From positions 62,001-126,000 of the forward strand of contig DF239088.1 in the NCBI GenBank assembly GCA_000507305.1: a stretch of DNA of 64,000 nucleotides. Direction: 5' to 3'. The notes under the pieces were generated by a model, which was given only the letters and a program-made list of their open reading frames with translations, searched no databases and was not told the origin of the DNA. This document shows, piece by piece, positions 35,558 through 46,963 of this stretch. The translations under genes were made by a program, and so were the position numbers. The stretch's first letter is position 1, and every line of letters begins with the position of its first letter. Source of the DNA: Breviolum minutum Mf 1.05b.01. Taxonomy: Eukaryota; Sar; Dinophyceae; Suessiales; Symbiodiniaceae.

Positions 35558-38530
35558 CGGCCCAGGCTTGAGCTAGCGAGCGCTGGACGCAATGCTGGAC
35601 TCATAGGCAGTGGATGCTGGCGGATTTCTGTGATAATCTGTTGATGGGTATGATGGGTATGGTATCGCACAGTCATCTTAACGAAAGCATACAATGTATG
35701 TAATATGTATATGTATATGTCATGCATGAGTACAGAAATCAATCAATGAGCTTTCCTCAAGGTTGCTTCGTCAACGTTTGCAACACAGCCTAAAGATGCC
35801 TAAAGATGATTGGAGTCTTCACATGTTATCAAGGGGGCGAAACACTAGTCGACTGACGCCCACGACAATCAGCAATAAAGCTGCCAGTTTCATTGGGTGC
35901 AGAAGTTCGACTTCCTGATTTTACATGAACATTTTGAACTAAATCATGTATATATAATATGTTTCCATATGTTTCCCATGTTTTTCTTTTCATGCAATTT
36001 TTATCAGTTCAGACTGCGACATCGCAGGAGCTGCCAGGGCTGCAATGATGTCACAAAACTGAGCGAATCTACCAAAGTTGTAGAGCCCCTCGGCCAAAGA
36101 GTGTCGATGCGTTGAACCTCGTTGAAGCAAAAAGAGGCGTTGCAGCCGCAGCCATTCGGACAAGAAACATGTCGGAATACGATGGCGAAGCACAACAACG
36201 GCGGAGACCATGCCGGACGAAGACGCGCAATTTGGCGATAACGAAAGTGCTTCAGAACTTCAACTCTAATCACAAGACTTCAACTCTATCCAATCGTCTT
36301 GTAGAAAAAACGGCAGATGCTGCAAGAGGGACTCAGTACCCTGGGTCAGGTCACCTAATATTCGAATCAACAGCACATGGAAAAGCGTGTTGACACGTCG
36401 AGAAGATGAATCGGTCCAGCGAAACGGATCCCTTCTCCCTAGTTTCTCCAGGTTCTGCTACCCTGCCTGGTACGACATCCTGGCACCATTCGTTCCAAAA
36501 GATCTGCCTTTCGGATGTTGATAGCCCGTGAGAACCCCGACTATTTGTACAGAGCTCTTAACTCAATGTAGCATGGTCAACATTATGTTGCAAAGGCTGG
36601 GTTGGACTTGGCGAAGGGGGCTCACATTTAGTGAATCAGAAATGTTGAAGTCCTACTGTCAAACTCCACGCTTACAAAAAGAAGGTGTTGACAACTCCAG
36701 CGCACAAAGACACGGAAGACCCTGGAAGACCCTGGCTTCAAGTCTTGCACCAATCAGAGTCACACAACGGCTCCACCTGTGACTGCGCACCAAAAAAAAA
36801 GTTGCAAACTTCGCCACCTGGACCCACGTCAACCAACAATGTCAAAACTAAATTGCGGCCCACAATGACACATTATGCTTGCCACTGGATTGATGTATTG
36901 ATTTACCTTTCCGAGTTGGCATCCTGAAAACATGTTGTGAAAGAATTCCTGCTATGCTGCGCAAAGGAGATTTGTATAGATTTGTCTGGAGTTGTTCGGT
37001 CGAGAAGAATTTGGCAGGTAACCGCATATTTTTTCAGCAGTAAGAACACAGCATAATGTATGAAGAATTGATGGTCGTACAATTTGCTCCTACAGTCCTA
37101 CATGATCGACGGAACACGTCCAATGAGACAAATGGATTGGTGCAGGGATGCCGACATCTTCAAATATTCAATTGATGCGCTAGTGGCATACAAATCACAG
37201 ATCATGAGGCAGTGATCTCGACATGAAATGAAAACGAGCAGGCTATTGTTTCCGAAGTTATACCTGCATGCATTTTTAGAATTCGTTTGTGTTTTCGGTT
37301 GCTTGATTGCCTGTTTGCTGATTCTCCTTTTCTTCTTTTGGTGCTTTTGTTGCATTTGTTGCTTTTCATTTGCTTTAGTTGCTTTTGTATTTTTTGTTGC
37401 CAAGTACTGTCTGTGTTCGTACAACGTTTCACTATAACCAAAGCACAACAAATGGCACCATCCATTTCAGCCTGCCGGCAGGAATTTCACGCAGCACGGT
37501 TGAAGACGTTAGGAAAATCCAATAATCCAAACAAAACTGTACTTGTAGTTGACTGTGAGAGGGATGACCAGATTCGCTGAAACCAAAGCATCTCCAAACA
37601 TAACTTTGTCTGGACACACCTGATTTTACTTGCCCAATGTGCCTCGTCACCAAACAATGAAAGAACAGAAAAGGCAAGGTCAAGGGATTTTCCGCTTCAG
37701 TGCGAGCCTTCCAAGCCTAGATTCCTAGAGACTGTCCAGTAGAATGCTAGTGGAGAGGTTTGCAAGCACAAACAATGGGCAGAGAAAAAAGCAGAAGCCA
37801 TATGCCATATGCCTTAGGCTTTATTTAATCGTGTTTACGAGCAGCGGGCCAAATGTTGATTCAAGATACAAGGAGTCACCACCACGGAATCAATTGCTCT
37901 ACTCCGAAAGAACTTTTCAAGCGGACAGGCACAACGGAAGGGAAAAAGAAACACATCAAGAAAAACACAACCACGAGGCACACGACAAATCGAACACATC
38001 AAAACAACTCATAGCATCTCATAGCGTTGGAAGTTCAAAATTCCAAAATGGTTGAAGAAGCAAGGCATCAGAGGCGACACCGTGAGCGAGCAACGCAGAA
38101 TCGGTGGGAGGCCACCATGATGTTTAAAACGGCTAAAAGGCTACCGCTGTATGATGTCCGAGCTTCGTGCATAATGGCTTGAGAAGGACCGGTCCAACCT
38201 TTGGTGCGCAAATATAAGGTCCGGAAACCGGAGACCCAAAAAACATCGGCTTGGATTTCAACAAATCGATAACATCTGACACGATTTATTGACAACTATT
38301 TGAAGAAAATTGTTCGATGCAATTTTTCTCTCCGTAGATTTTTAATGCAGGTCATCCAAACTTATATGTGGACAACTTGCGAGCAGTTGCTTTTCTTACG
38401 GTGAATGACTGCACCGCCGAGTAATGTCAATCGGAGTGGACGTCTGCATAAGGTCCTGCAAATGTGGGATGGTCGCATTGGAAACATTTCGATGTACAAG
38501 CGTATCCCACATTTGTGACGAATTATGTGG
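35558..38530. other. Gene-poor stretch
   Basis: No convincing gene was found. Open frames at 36112-36393, 37098-37451 (-) and 37744-38055 lack splice context and have compositions driven by local base bias. Short ATG-initiated acidic or basic peptides near 36170-36275 exist in overlapping frames and cannot be ranked. TTGC-rich and TATA-like runs are present. Confidence 0.5.
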
Positions 38531-38534
38531 CTCG

Positions 38535-38660
38535 TGTCCCTGGACATCCGGAGCCGTTGGTATAGAAATGGCATTGAACATGCATGGAAACTGCCTAGTA
38601 AAACAACTCAAACCAGAACACCTGCGAGAAAAAGCAACGTGAGCGAAAAAAACAAGACAG
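38535..38660 (+). mobile_element. LINE 5'-region-like fragment, plus strand
   Basis: This is closely similar to 48668-48780: both read CCTG-ACATC-GGAGCCG, then GGTATA-AAATGGCA, then GCCYAGTAAAACA, CCAGA-CAC-TGCGAGAAAAA and a run of A's. The GCCCAGTAAAACA part is also the 5' end of the intact minus-strand LINE at about 47090. It is followed by a degenerate CTACTCTA-rich simple repeat (38700-38870). Confidence 0.55.
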
Positions 38661-38697
38661 AATCCACGAACGCGAATGAAGAAATTGAAGCGACGGA

Positions 38698-38872
38698 ACA
38701 CTGCAACACAGCTACTCTTAGCTATACTATCAGCTATTCTACTGTTAGCCACTTTCAGCTACTCTACTCTTAGCTACTAGCTACTCTGGCTACTGTACTC
38801 CCAGCGACTCTAACTACTCTAGTCTCAGGTACTTCAGCTACTCTGTTCTCAGCTACTCTAACTGCTAGGTCC
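38698..38872 (+). repeat. Degenerate CAGCTACTCTA tandem tract
   Basis: Many imperfect CTACTCTA/CAGCTACT units occur here. The same motif family reappears at 39333-39470, on the other side of the ~73-bp repeats. Confidence 0.7.
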
Positions 38873-38989
38873 GGCCGACATAGATGGCCGTATTTTTTTT
38901 TGTTCATTGTTTGATTTCCTAGCACTATTTCAAATGTTTTGTCTCTGTTTTCACCAAACCACTTGAGCATTTTTTTTCTCCGTGTCATG

Positions 38990-39297
38990 TGTCAAGTATG
39001 TGCCGAAAAACTCCTTTGCGTAGCATTTTGAACACCAACGTTATCATAGGTTTGGACATGTGCGAAGTATCCGTACAGAAACGGCCCGTTTTGTAGCACC
39101 CTAAACACGAACGTTACCACAAGTTTGGGCATGTGTCAAATATATGTACCGAAACATTCCATGGCGGAACACTTTGAACACGAACGTTATCAACGTGTAT
39201 GGGGATGTGTCAAATACGTTCCGAAGCAGTTTCTTGTGTAGCACTGTGAACACGAGGGTCTTCATGCGTTTGGACAGGTGTCCACCTACCGAAGCAG
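38990..39297. repeat. Four tandem ~73-bp repeats
   Basis: The anchor GAACACGAACGTTA and variants occur at about 39030, 39102, 39176 and 39248, spaced 72-74 bp. Units share TTTGGACATGTG and a GTACCGAAAC-like segment. They are diverged, with the last copy partial. A short minus-strand ORF across them reflects the repeat. Confidence 0.7.
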
Positions 39298-39661
39298 GAA
39301 AACGCAAAGTCTTGACTGCCCTCAGGGGCCCTCAGTTACTCTCAGCTACTCTACCTTCAACTGTTTTTCCCGACTCTGGCTATTCTACTCGCAGGTGCTC
39401 ATGGTCTCAGCTATGGTACTCTCAGCAAGTGTCCGCCACTCTAGCCAATCCATTCGCAGCCACACAAACTATACATAGTCCCTTTACATTGACCTAGTCT
39501 ATAACATTGACCCTGGAAAAAGGCACGCCACCAGCAACCCCATCCCGGCTGGCAACGCATTGTGCAGGGGGAAACAATCGAAATTTAGCAAGAAAATGAT
39601 AAAACATCACATACGTACAAATTGATTCATATATGGTATGGAAACATTAGGAGTTTAGAAA

Positions 39662-41040
39662 TGTGGTCAATGGTCAATGGTCAATGGTCAATGCCTGTCG
39701 CTTCTTCTAGACCTTTGTATCGACAAAAAACTTGGATTTGATAGTCCCAGGTGTGCGGTCTCCTTCGCAAGGATCGGTAACGGACAGATGGATTCCAAGC
39801 AAGAATTCTTCGCACCCAGCGATGTTCAGGTAAATTTGCAATGTGCGATGCTAATTTCCCGTGCTGCCTACACACACAGTATGACCAAGGTTGCAGTCCA
39901 GCTGTTTTGTGCGAAGGTTGGGGCCCGATTGTTACAGTGATGCAGAATTTCATGCCATTCGAGGGACCAGTCGGTGTCTGATGGCGGTGTTACAATTGAC
40001 CGACAAAGTTTCCGAAAAAGTACGTCAAGTGTATAAAGTTGTTTCTTGTACAGTGTACGGTGACCACCTCCAAAACAAACCACTGCTGACACGCAAGCAT
40101 TGAAATATTTCAGCCTCGTATATATTGAAGTTGTTTTGTCCTGCAGTATCCAACGTTTTGCGTGCATAGATTTCGTGCCTTGTTCCATGTGGCAAACGAG
40201 ATCCAAGTGCTGCATCATACTTCCACAAGCGGTCAATATGTATCCTAGCCATTTTTGCCCTTGATTCCGCTCCAAAATTTTCAAGATCAGACGTCCTTTG
40301 TCACAAGCGTATTTGGTGGCTGCGCCTCATTTGTCAGTATGACCGTATTGTCGACATTCAATCGTTAACCAACCTTACCCACCGCCTTCACGAATTTATC
40401 CAAAATTTGTGCCACTTCAGGGCCAGAATTTGCAAATAATAGAATGTCATCCGCGAAGGGTAGGTCCACCAAGTTGTCAAGAGCATCGCCCAGATCCAAA
40501 CCTGCATTTCCAATTTTCGTCCTCCATTGCCTTAAAGCCCATTGTAGGACTGCGGTGAATTGTCGTGGGCTTAAAACCTAGCCTTGTCGCACACCACCTT
40601 TTATGGAAAAACTCCAGCTTTTACCCCGTTCTCCCATGACATCGCCGAGTTGTTCATCATATGCATTCCCTAGCAACCACATTCAGTGTTTTGGAACCCC
40701 TTGTTCTCGTAGAGCTTCCCACAATGTTAGCCAAATGTGCGCGGTCAAAGGCCTTTGACAAGTCTAAACTTACAATCCACACTGTGATTCCAGCTGCGGC
40801 AGCTTTATCCAGTAGAAGGTTCGCTGTCAACAAATGTTCTTCCAATCTTCTACCTGGTCGAAAGCCATGTTGTTCCTCCGGTTGTCTCGCCTCCACAATT
40901 TTTTCCACACGGCCAAGGATCAGGTACCCAAATACCTTGTAGAAAAGCCCACTGCTTGAAATAAGTCTGAAGTCAGTCGTTTGAATGGCACGCAGTTTTT
41001 TAGGCAACATTTTGAATTGTAGAAATGTGGACAATTATGT
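39662..41040 (-). mobile_element. 5'-truncated, decayed LINE copy
   Basis: Minus-strand fragments align in order with the intact LINE ORF2. 41034-40657 carries RPGRRLEEHLL and WIVSLDLSKAFDRA (RT blocks). About 40500-40440 encodes a PFADDILLF active-site remnant. 40284-39868 carries QKWLGYILTACGSMMQHLDL and ACVSAVVCFGGGHRTLY. 39953-39690 carries HRWVRRILAWN. The copy starts within RT (FLQFKMLPKKLRA) and ends with four tandem TTGACCA units (39662-39690 on the plus strand as GGTCAAT). Frames are broken, so it is inactive. Confidence 0.85.
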
Positions 41041-41189
41041 TGTTGGTCATGCAAGAAAATTATAAGATACATAAATTTGTTGCCTTACAAACCGAAAGTG
41101 TTCCCATTTCCCTTTTTATGTTTTAAAATAAAATTGTAACAGTACATAGGAACACCGTAGGTGTGTAGATTTCCAAGGTGTTGTTCAGA

Positions 41190-42835
41190 GGTCAGGTCAA
41201 GTCAGGGCAAGGTCAGGCCCGCACCAGCGGCGAACCCGTTTTAGGGCGCAGGCGCAAAAAATGCAATATGTACACAGGTGCTATTTACATGCGGCAAAAA
41301 TTAACAGATGCAATACGTGAAGTTTTGATTCCGAAAAATGTCGTGGACGGCCCACGCGACGAGTGCTAAAAGGATGTCACAAGGCAAACGTTGAACCCAC
41401 CGATGTAGAGGTAAAACGGCAGCATGCTTTGCCAAGTTCCAGCAGATAAACGAAGTTGCTAACGACACAAATCAAGGACAAAAATAATGAGTATGGTTCA
41501 CAACGAGGGATCACAGTCCTGATCTCCGGCATCATTCATAGGTTGCATCGAGGGCGTTCCTTGCAAACAGAAACATTTTTTGCAACAAGGCCGTGTCCTT
41601 GAAGAAATGCTTGCAGTTCTTTGACCAAATTTTTACCCCTGTTGCATGTTACGCCGTTGGCCACAAAAAAAAATACAAAACGGATTTGGACACTATAGAC
41701 TATGGATGTTCGTTTTCGCCGATTGCTTCGATCTGTCGTTGGCCCCTCCCAGCCAAAAAAAAATTGGCTGAACCCGTGGCCGATTTTTTTTCTATGACGG
41801 GAATGCTCGGGTAGCATGATATGTTTGGGAGACTGGCGTCCTAACGTGGTCGCAGCGGAACCCACAACAATACTGGCATTTGTGTTCGTATATTGCTGGT
41901 TTACCTGACGCTGGATGGGTATCAAAAATTTTGGTTTGGATACCCCGGAATACTGGAAAACGTGGAGCGCCAGGACCACCAGCGCCAATGCGCCACTGGA
42001 TGACAGGTTTCACTCGTTATTGGCGTGTGCGTTTGCAATAAGTCTTTTGACCCATTCATTCCATATACTGAAGACCCCCGCCCCAAGCCGCATGCCAATC
42101 AGCGGCGGTCCAACTTTTGATTTGCATAATTTTGATAACTGAACGCTAAAAGTAGCGAGCTGGGAATTGTAGATTGCCTTGTGCCCGGTGCCAAAGCATG
42201 GGAGAGATGAAACCACGGCATGGCACTATGATAAACGGTTTAAAAAAAAAAAAGGTTGGAAATGGAGACATTCCGGTCCAATAAATTTACTGTAATCGGT
42301 TTCCTTAAAAAGAAAAAAAATTGCGAAGTTACTTGCAGATGATAGTGGATCGATGTGTTGTAATTGTGTCCTTGTGAACATGTAAACCAACCACATTTGA
42401 CCGACATTCCGCTACAAAATTGTAAGGTTCAGCTATCCGTTGGTAGAAATGGAGGCGGTTGCGCCTCATTTGTTGGCACCACTTTCTTCATCGCATTCAA
42501 CAGCAAACCTACATGCTCCAAATGTATCGTCATTGAACCGATCAATTGTCCCAATTCATGACCTGAGCGGGCAAAAATCAAAATGTCATCCGCGAAACGT
42601 AAATACAACAAATTAAGGCCCCCGTCCATCAAATCGATGCCAGCTTGTGCAACGGCATGCTTCCATGTTCGCATGGCAAATTAAAAAAAACCTTTCCACC
42701 TTCCGAGGGGTGAGAACGCAGCCTTGTCGCACACCGCCTCTGATCGGGAATTGATCAGTCTGACCGAAGTCGCCGACAATTTCACCATGTTGTCCGTAGC
42801 ACACCCGCTCCAAAACCCAAATCAAAAAATGAGTC
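41190..42835 (-). mobile_element. 3' half of an older LINE, interrupted by the intact LINE
   Basis: The minus-strand remnant begins with FLIWVLERVCYGQHGEIVGD at about 42830, then QFPIRGGVRQGCVLTP. It continues through LRFADDILIFARSGHELGQL (about 42615-42555), CFGTGHKAIYNSQLATF (about 42190) and a Cys/His-containing segment (KCQYCCGFRCDHVR, about 41870). Near 41190-41275 there is a 3'-UTR-like sequence (TTTTAGGGCGCAGGCGCAAA on plus) resembling the intact element's 3' UTR, with TGACC-type tail repeats. The starting point is exactly the RT position where the fragment at 47100 stops. Confidence 0.8.
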
Positions 42836-42913
42836 AAAGTCAAAGTCAAAGCTTGCCGGCCCGAAGGCAGCCCCTTTAGGGCGCAAGCAAATGAAATGCA
42901 GGATTTTACCTGA

Positions 42914-45877
42914 TCAACTAGTGTACAACGTGAAAAACACAAAATCCTGTACCGACCGCATCCAATGATCATACGCAGCAGCCTCAACAATCCAATTGCC
43001 ACCGCCTTTCCAGATGAAATATCTTTGCAGCGCTGTCTCCCAGGTGTAAGCAGGTCTTCCTCGTTTCCGTGGTCCTCTGATGTTCCATTCAAGAATCCTG
43101 CGAGTCCAACGTTCCGCCGGCAAAGTTGCAACATAAGAAGCGAACTTCCATATTGCCTCGACACATGTGACAGACCAAGGTTTCAGTCCAGCGTGGTCCG
43201 ACAGCACTTGCACTTTGTTGTTCCACCCATGCAAAATCTCATGCCAGGGTGATGCCCAATTAGTGCCTGCAGGGGGGCCCACAACCATGCGCAGCAATCG
43301 ACGATATTCCACGTCCAATTTGGCAAGATCATCTTTGTGAATGGCACGGTGTGATGCACCAAAGCAAGCAACTGGGGAGAGAACCTTTTCGAAGTAGCGG
43401 AGTCTATGTAAAACGGACACGCCTTTGTCACACAATATCCATTTGTTAGCGTGGAAAGCCCTTGATGCAGCCTGAAGATGATGTTGAAGATCCAAATGCG
43501 TGTTCCTTGATCCCGCAGCACTGATCATGCAACCAAGCCATTTGTGTGCCTCCTGTTGCTGCATAACTCGTAATTTACTTCCATTGTCCGTATGTAAGAA
43601 AGATGGCGGTTGAACCTCTGAAGTTAAAACAACTGTTTTTCCTGTGTTCAATTGCAACCCGATGTTCTGCAATTTGTGCACCAGATCGTCCAATAGAGCC
43701 ATTGCTTCTGCAGCTGTTCGTGCAAATAGAAGGATATCATCAGCGAAGCGTAGGTCCAGTAAAGATGCAATGTTATCGCCAAGGTCAAAACCACATTTCC
43801 GTGTTTCCGCATTTTGTCTCCAAGCTGACATTCCCCACTGCAATACACTGCAAAACAAACGCGGGCTCAACACACATCCTTGTCGCACTCCGGCGTGGAT
43901 GGGAAAAGGATTGCTGTTGCTATGTTCACCTTGCACTTCTCCTAACTGGTTGGAATAAATCAACTGCAAAATCCAAATCAGATGGTCAGAAACGCCGTGA
44001 TCACGTAACGCAAGCCACAATGCATTCCAATTCACCCTGTCAAAAGCCTTTGACAAATCTAGACTTACAATCCACACTGGAATTCCCTTGTCCCAAGCCT
44101 TGTCCAAAAATAATGTTGCACTCAGCAAGTGTTCATCCGTCCGCCGATGTTTTCGGAAACCATGTTGTTCTTCCGGCTGATGTGCTTCCAGCAGTGCGTC
44201 AATGCGACCCAAAATCATGAAGGCAAATGTTTTATACAACAAACGGATGTTTGCAATGGGCCTGACATCTGATGGTTGTTGAGCCCGCGCCGTCTTCGCC
44301 AGCATCTGAAAAAGCGTCCTGCTCCAACATGATGGAAAATGTCCAGTGTAGAGAATATCATTGAAGAAACGCAATAAGTCTGCTTGGAAATCATCAGGCG
44401 AATTTTTCAGAAGTTCTGCCACCAAACCTGCCTCATCAGCGCCCTTGTGAATTTTCATCCGACCCATCGCACATTGAAGTTCATGCATTGACCACGGGTT
44501 TTCTGTCAGATTGGCTGGGCGGCACGGTCTGTCTGGATTTCCTGCAAAAAGTTGACCCAGCATGTCTGCAAATGCATTTGGCTGCGGAGTTTGTTGCTGC
44601 CTGAACCCTTTGGTTGCAAATTGCATGCTCCGAAGTGTTCGCCAGTTCCTTGCATGTCCCAACTGTGCATTTAACCTCTCGATCTTCCATACCCGAACTT
44701 CTTGCCTGTGGTTTTTGCGAATGGTAAAGGTCAATGATTTACGTAGTTGGGCATCCCTTGTCTCACGCCTTTGTGCCCTCAAATTTTTCAAGCCCTCCGA
44801 AGGCCGGAACCGTAGATATGTGTTTTCACAATTGCCTCCTTGTTGTCCAGCATCTCTCAAGGACCGCTCAAGCCCCTCCAGTGAATTATGATGGCCTCGG
44901 ATCTTATTCCTGTGAAGAATATTGTGAAACCTTGCTGGCAAACCGTCAGAATCCAAAGTTGGTTGCCACCGTTTGAGACCTCGTTGTCGACGAACGCGTG
45001 GGGGACTAGAACATTGGAACTGCAAGATGCAATGGGCACAGCGATGATCCAACCCAATAGGAAGGGCAAAATCATTCCACACTTCAACAGTCTCTAAGCG
45101 AAAATTTGCCAAAATATAATCTAGTTGCACGCATGTCCTGTCCAAACTGCGGCAACACGTCCATGATGCCTCCATATTTTCGCTGTCATTGTGTCGACTA
45201 CAAATTTGGAGCCCTTTAGCCATAACAAATCTCATCAAAAGCCTGCCTCGCTCATTTTGCCTCCCACTGCCCCATTGGCCAATCTGATCCAGTGCTTCAT
45301 GATTTGCCAGCGGCCCGATGCATGCATTGAAGTCACCACCTAATACAGGGACACAACCATATTTGACACTTGCATCCAGGAGAAAGCCGAGCAAAGTGTA
45401 GACCTGCTCCACGTCATCCTCTGAATGCCAAGTTGTCGGAAAATATAGAGCAATACATCTGAAGTACGTCGTGCACAAACTAAATTGCAATTGGCAAACT
45501 CTACTGGAAAATGCGCTGAAGGAAATTGAATTGATTTGTTCAAGCAAACGTTTGTGAATGGCAACCCCAACACCTTCACGCCCACTTTCACCATCACCAC
45601 CGCTGAAAAACAATTTGTGGCCCGCAGGAGTCACGAACACCTCTTCCGTTTCCACACGCCAAGTTTCAGAGAACAAGAAAATATCGAAGCAGCACTGATC
45701 CAATTCGGCAATGAAATCATAAAATCGATCATCTGACTTAATGCTTTGCAAATTTTTGGTGACAACATGCAGGGGTATGAATTCAAATCCGTTTCCTCCA
45801 TGATTTGCATCATCCGTTGAGCGCCCAAATACATTACCTGGACCCCCAATCTTTCCGCAAACATGTTTGGTCTTCAA
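42914..45877 (-). CDS. LINE ORF2: APE-type endonuclease and reverse transcriptase
   Basis: 987 codons open. The N-terminal part is an apurinic-like endonuclease that would nick target DNA: FLFSETW (Glu), VPVLGGDFNACIG (Asp, Asn), LDYILAN and GLDHRCA are its motif series. The central reverse transcriptase has EEQHGFRKHR, WIVSLDLSKAFDRVNW, AGVRQGCVLSPRLF and LRFADDILLFAR; the FADD box holds two catalytic aspartates. The C terminus has TRRILEWN and RKRGRPAYTWE. The frame opens with TTG and there is no ATG before the endonuclease; the first lies about 215 codons in. It is in the same frame as ORF1 and four codons after its UGA, so expression probably depends on readthrough, reinitiation or an unmutated parent. 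The antisense 205-codon frame is a shadow. Confidence 0.9.
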   Translation of the reverse strand: MKTKHVCGKIGGPGNVFGRSTDDANHGGNGFEFIPLHVVTKNLQSIKSDDRFYDFIAELDQCCFDIFLFSETWRVETEEVFVTPAGHKLFFSGGDGESGREGVGVAIHKRLLEQINSISFSAFSSRVCQLQFSLCTTYFRCIALYFPTTWHSEDDVEQVYTLLGFLLDASVKYGCVPVLGGDFNACIGPLANHEALDQIGQWGSGRQNERGRLLMRFVMAKGLQICSRHNDSENMEASWTCCRSLDRTCVQLDYILANFRLETVEVWNDFALPIGLDHRCAHCILQFQCSSPPRVRRQRGLKRWQPTLDSDGLPARFHNILHRNKIRGHHNSLEGLERSLRDAGQQGGNCENTYLRFRPSEGLKNLRAQRRETRDAQLRKSLTFTIRKNHRQEVRVWKIERLNAQLGHARNWRTLRSMQFATKGFRQQQTPQPNAFADMLGQLFAGNPDRPCRPANLTENPWSMHELQCAMGRMKIHKGADEAGLVAELLKNSPDDFQADLLRFFNDILYTGHFPSCWSRTLFQMLAKTARAQQPSDVRPIANIRLLYKTFAFMILGRIDALLEAHQPEEQHGFRKHRRTDEHLLSATLFLDKAWDKGIPVWIVSLDLSKAFDRVNWNALWLALRDHGVSDHLIWILQLIYSNQLGEVQGEHSNSNPFPIHAGVRQGCVLSPRLFCSVLQWGMSAWRQNAETRKCGFDLGDNIASLLDLRFADDILLFARTAAEAMALLDDLVHKLQNIGLQLNTGKTVVLTSEVQPPSFLHTDNGSKLRVMQQQEAHKWLGCMISAAGSRNTHLDLQHHLQAASRAFHANKWILCDKGVSVLHRLRYFEKVLSPVACFGASHRAIHKDDLAKLDVEYRRLLRMVVGPPAGTNWASPWHEILHGWNNKVQVLSDHAGLKPWSVTCVEAIWKFASYVATLPAERWTRRILEWNIRGPRKRGRPAYTWETALQRYFIWKGGGNWIVEAAAYDHWMRSVQDFVFFTLYTS

Positions 45878-45886
45878 ACCCTTCCC

Positions 45887-46963
45887 TCACTCCAGCTCCG
45901 CTATGAAGGCGTCCAAGGCCTCACGAACGGCTGGCATACCATCATTGGACCACTGAACATCCATATCTTCACCCACCACGGCCACTGGGCATAGCTTGCC
46001 CCCTTGACGTACCATAACCCTGAAAGACTTGTAGTTGACAAGAACATCTTTAGGCGCCACCCCTGCCAATTCAATCATGAATTTCTTCAATTTGCTGGTG
46101 ATCTTGCACTTCTGCCTTTCCTGGGTGGACCGGTTCTCCGAAGCCCACAACTGTGCATGTTGCATCTCTGCGTTGCGTCGCTGGCCCCGAATGAATTTCA
46201 TAGCTTTCATAGGTGATTCAAAATCTGCCAGTGCAATTATGGGAGTATTTTTACTGAAATGCACATCTTTGAAACCATCCACCTCAGCCATGACATGGTT
46301 TAGAATGTCTTGTGCTTCTTCGAGCTCCTTGTCACCGAAACCTCCGAGCACCACAACGCTTTTGTCAACCTCATCTTCTGGCTCTCCTTTTGTGTCTTTG
46401 TTGCCGATCTTGCCCTCCAAGATCCGCACACGTTCTTCCAACTTCTGCCTTGCGTTTTTTTCTTCACATAGTTGCTCCTTTAAAGGCGCCAGGGATTGGT
46501 CCAACCTCGCCGCCACTTTCTGCTCCATATCATCGACGCCAAGCTTCACCTCTTCACGCATCATGCTCCTCAGTGCCGCAATTGTTGCACCACTCATTTC
46601 CACCTTGTTCACGGGTTCCACAACTGGAGGAACCAAAACAAGAGGAGCGACTTGTGATGGAGAGACCCGGGATCTTTGTTCTGCTTCTTTGTCTGGTGTC
46701 CCTTCGGTGGCCGCTCTTTTTGTGGAAGTTGACATTTCGACATCCTCCGTGGTGGCAAACTTCATGTAACCCTTCTCAAAGTCTGAGCTCAAATCTTGCC
46801 AGTTTGCCCCAGCAGCTGTAGCTCCTCCAATGGACACGCATTTTTTGTATTTTTCATACCTGCCCCATGCATTGGATCCACCTTTTTTTGGATTTTGATC
46901 TTGGAACGCAATTTTTGTGTCTGGATTTTTGAGTGCTGCCACTTGGTCCGACGACAAAGGCAT
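45887..46963 (-). CDS. LINE ORF1: nucleic-acid-binding chaperone-like protein
   Basis: About 358 residues when started at the ATG of MPLSSDQVAALK. An older copy at 50117 begins at the matching MPLSSEQKGRLK, which supports this start over the longer 390-codon frame opening at 47059. The order is a basic, Gly/Tyr-containing N terminus (NAWGRYEKYKK), a charged middle, a coiled coil (LAPLKEQLCEEKNARQKLEE) and then a region with RRM-like strands (KSVVVLGGFG ... IIALADFESPMKAMKFI). ORF1 proteins of LINEs coat the RNA and act as chaperones. It ends ELE-UGA. Confidence 0.8.
   Translation of the reverse strand: MPLSSDQVAALKNPDTKIAFQDQNPKKGGSNAWGRYEKYKKCVSIGGATAAGANWQDLSSDFEKGYMKFATTEDVEMSTSTKRAATEGTPDKEAEQRSRVSPSQVAPLVLVPPVVEPVNKVEMSGATIAALRSMMREEVKLGVDDMEQKVAARLDQSLAPLKEQLCEEKNARQKLEERVRILEGKIGNKDTKGEPEDEVDKSVVVLGGFGDKELEEAQDILNHVMAEVDGFKDVHFSKNTPIIALADFESPMKAMKFIRGQRRNAEMQHAQLWASENRSTQERQKCKITSKLKKFMIELAGVAPKDVLVNYKSFRVMVRQGGKLCPVAVVGEDMDVQWSNDGMPAVREALDAFIAELE

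Noticed and set aside
37744..38055. 103-codon plus-strand ORF with His/Lys/Asn-rich end
   Set aside because: No splice sites, motif or neighbours; composition follows local base bias.
43603..44220. 205-codon plus-strand ORF
   Set aside because: Antisense of the LINE reverse transcriptase.
42914..45877. ORF2 starting at the first true ATG (about 215 codons in)
   Set aside because: It would remove most of the endonuclease, whose motifs are intact upstream in the same frame.
46035..46769. 244-codon plus-strand ORF
   Set aside because: Antisense shadow of LINE ORF1; Ser/Phe/Leu-rich mirror composition.
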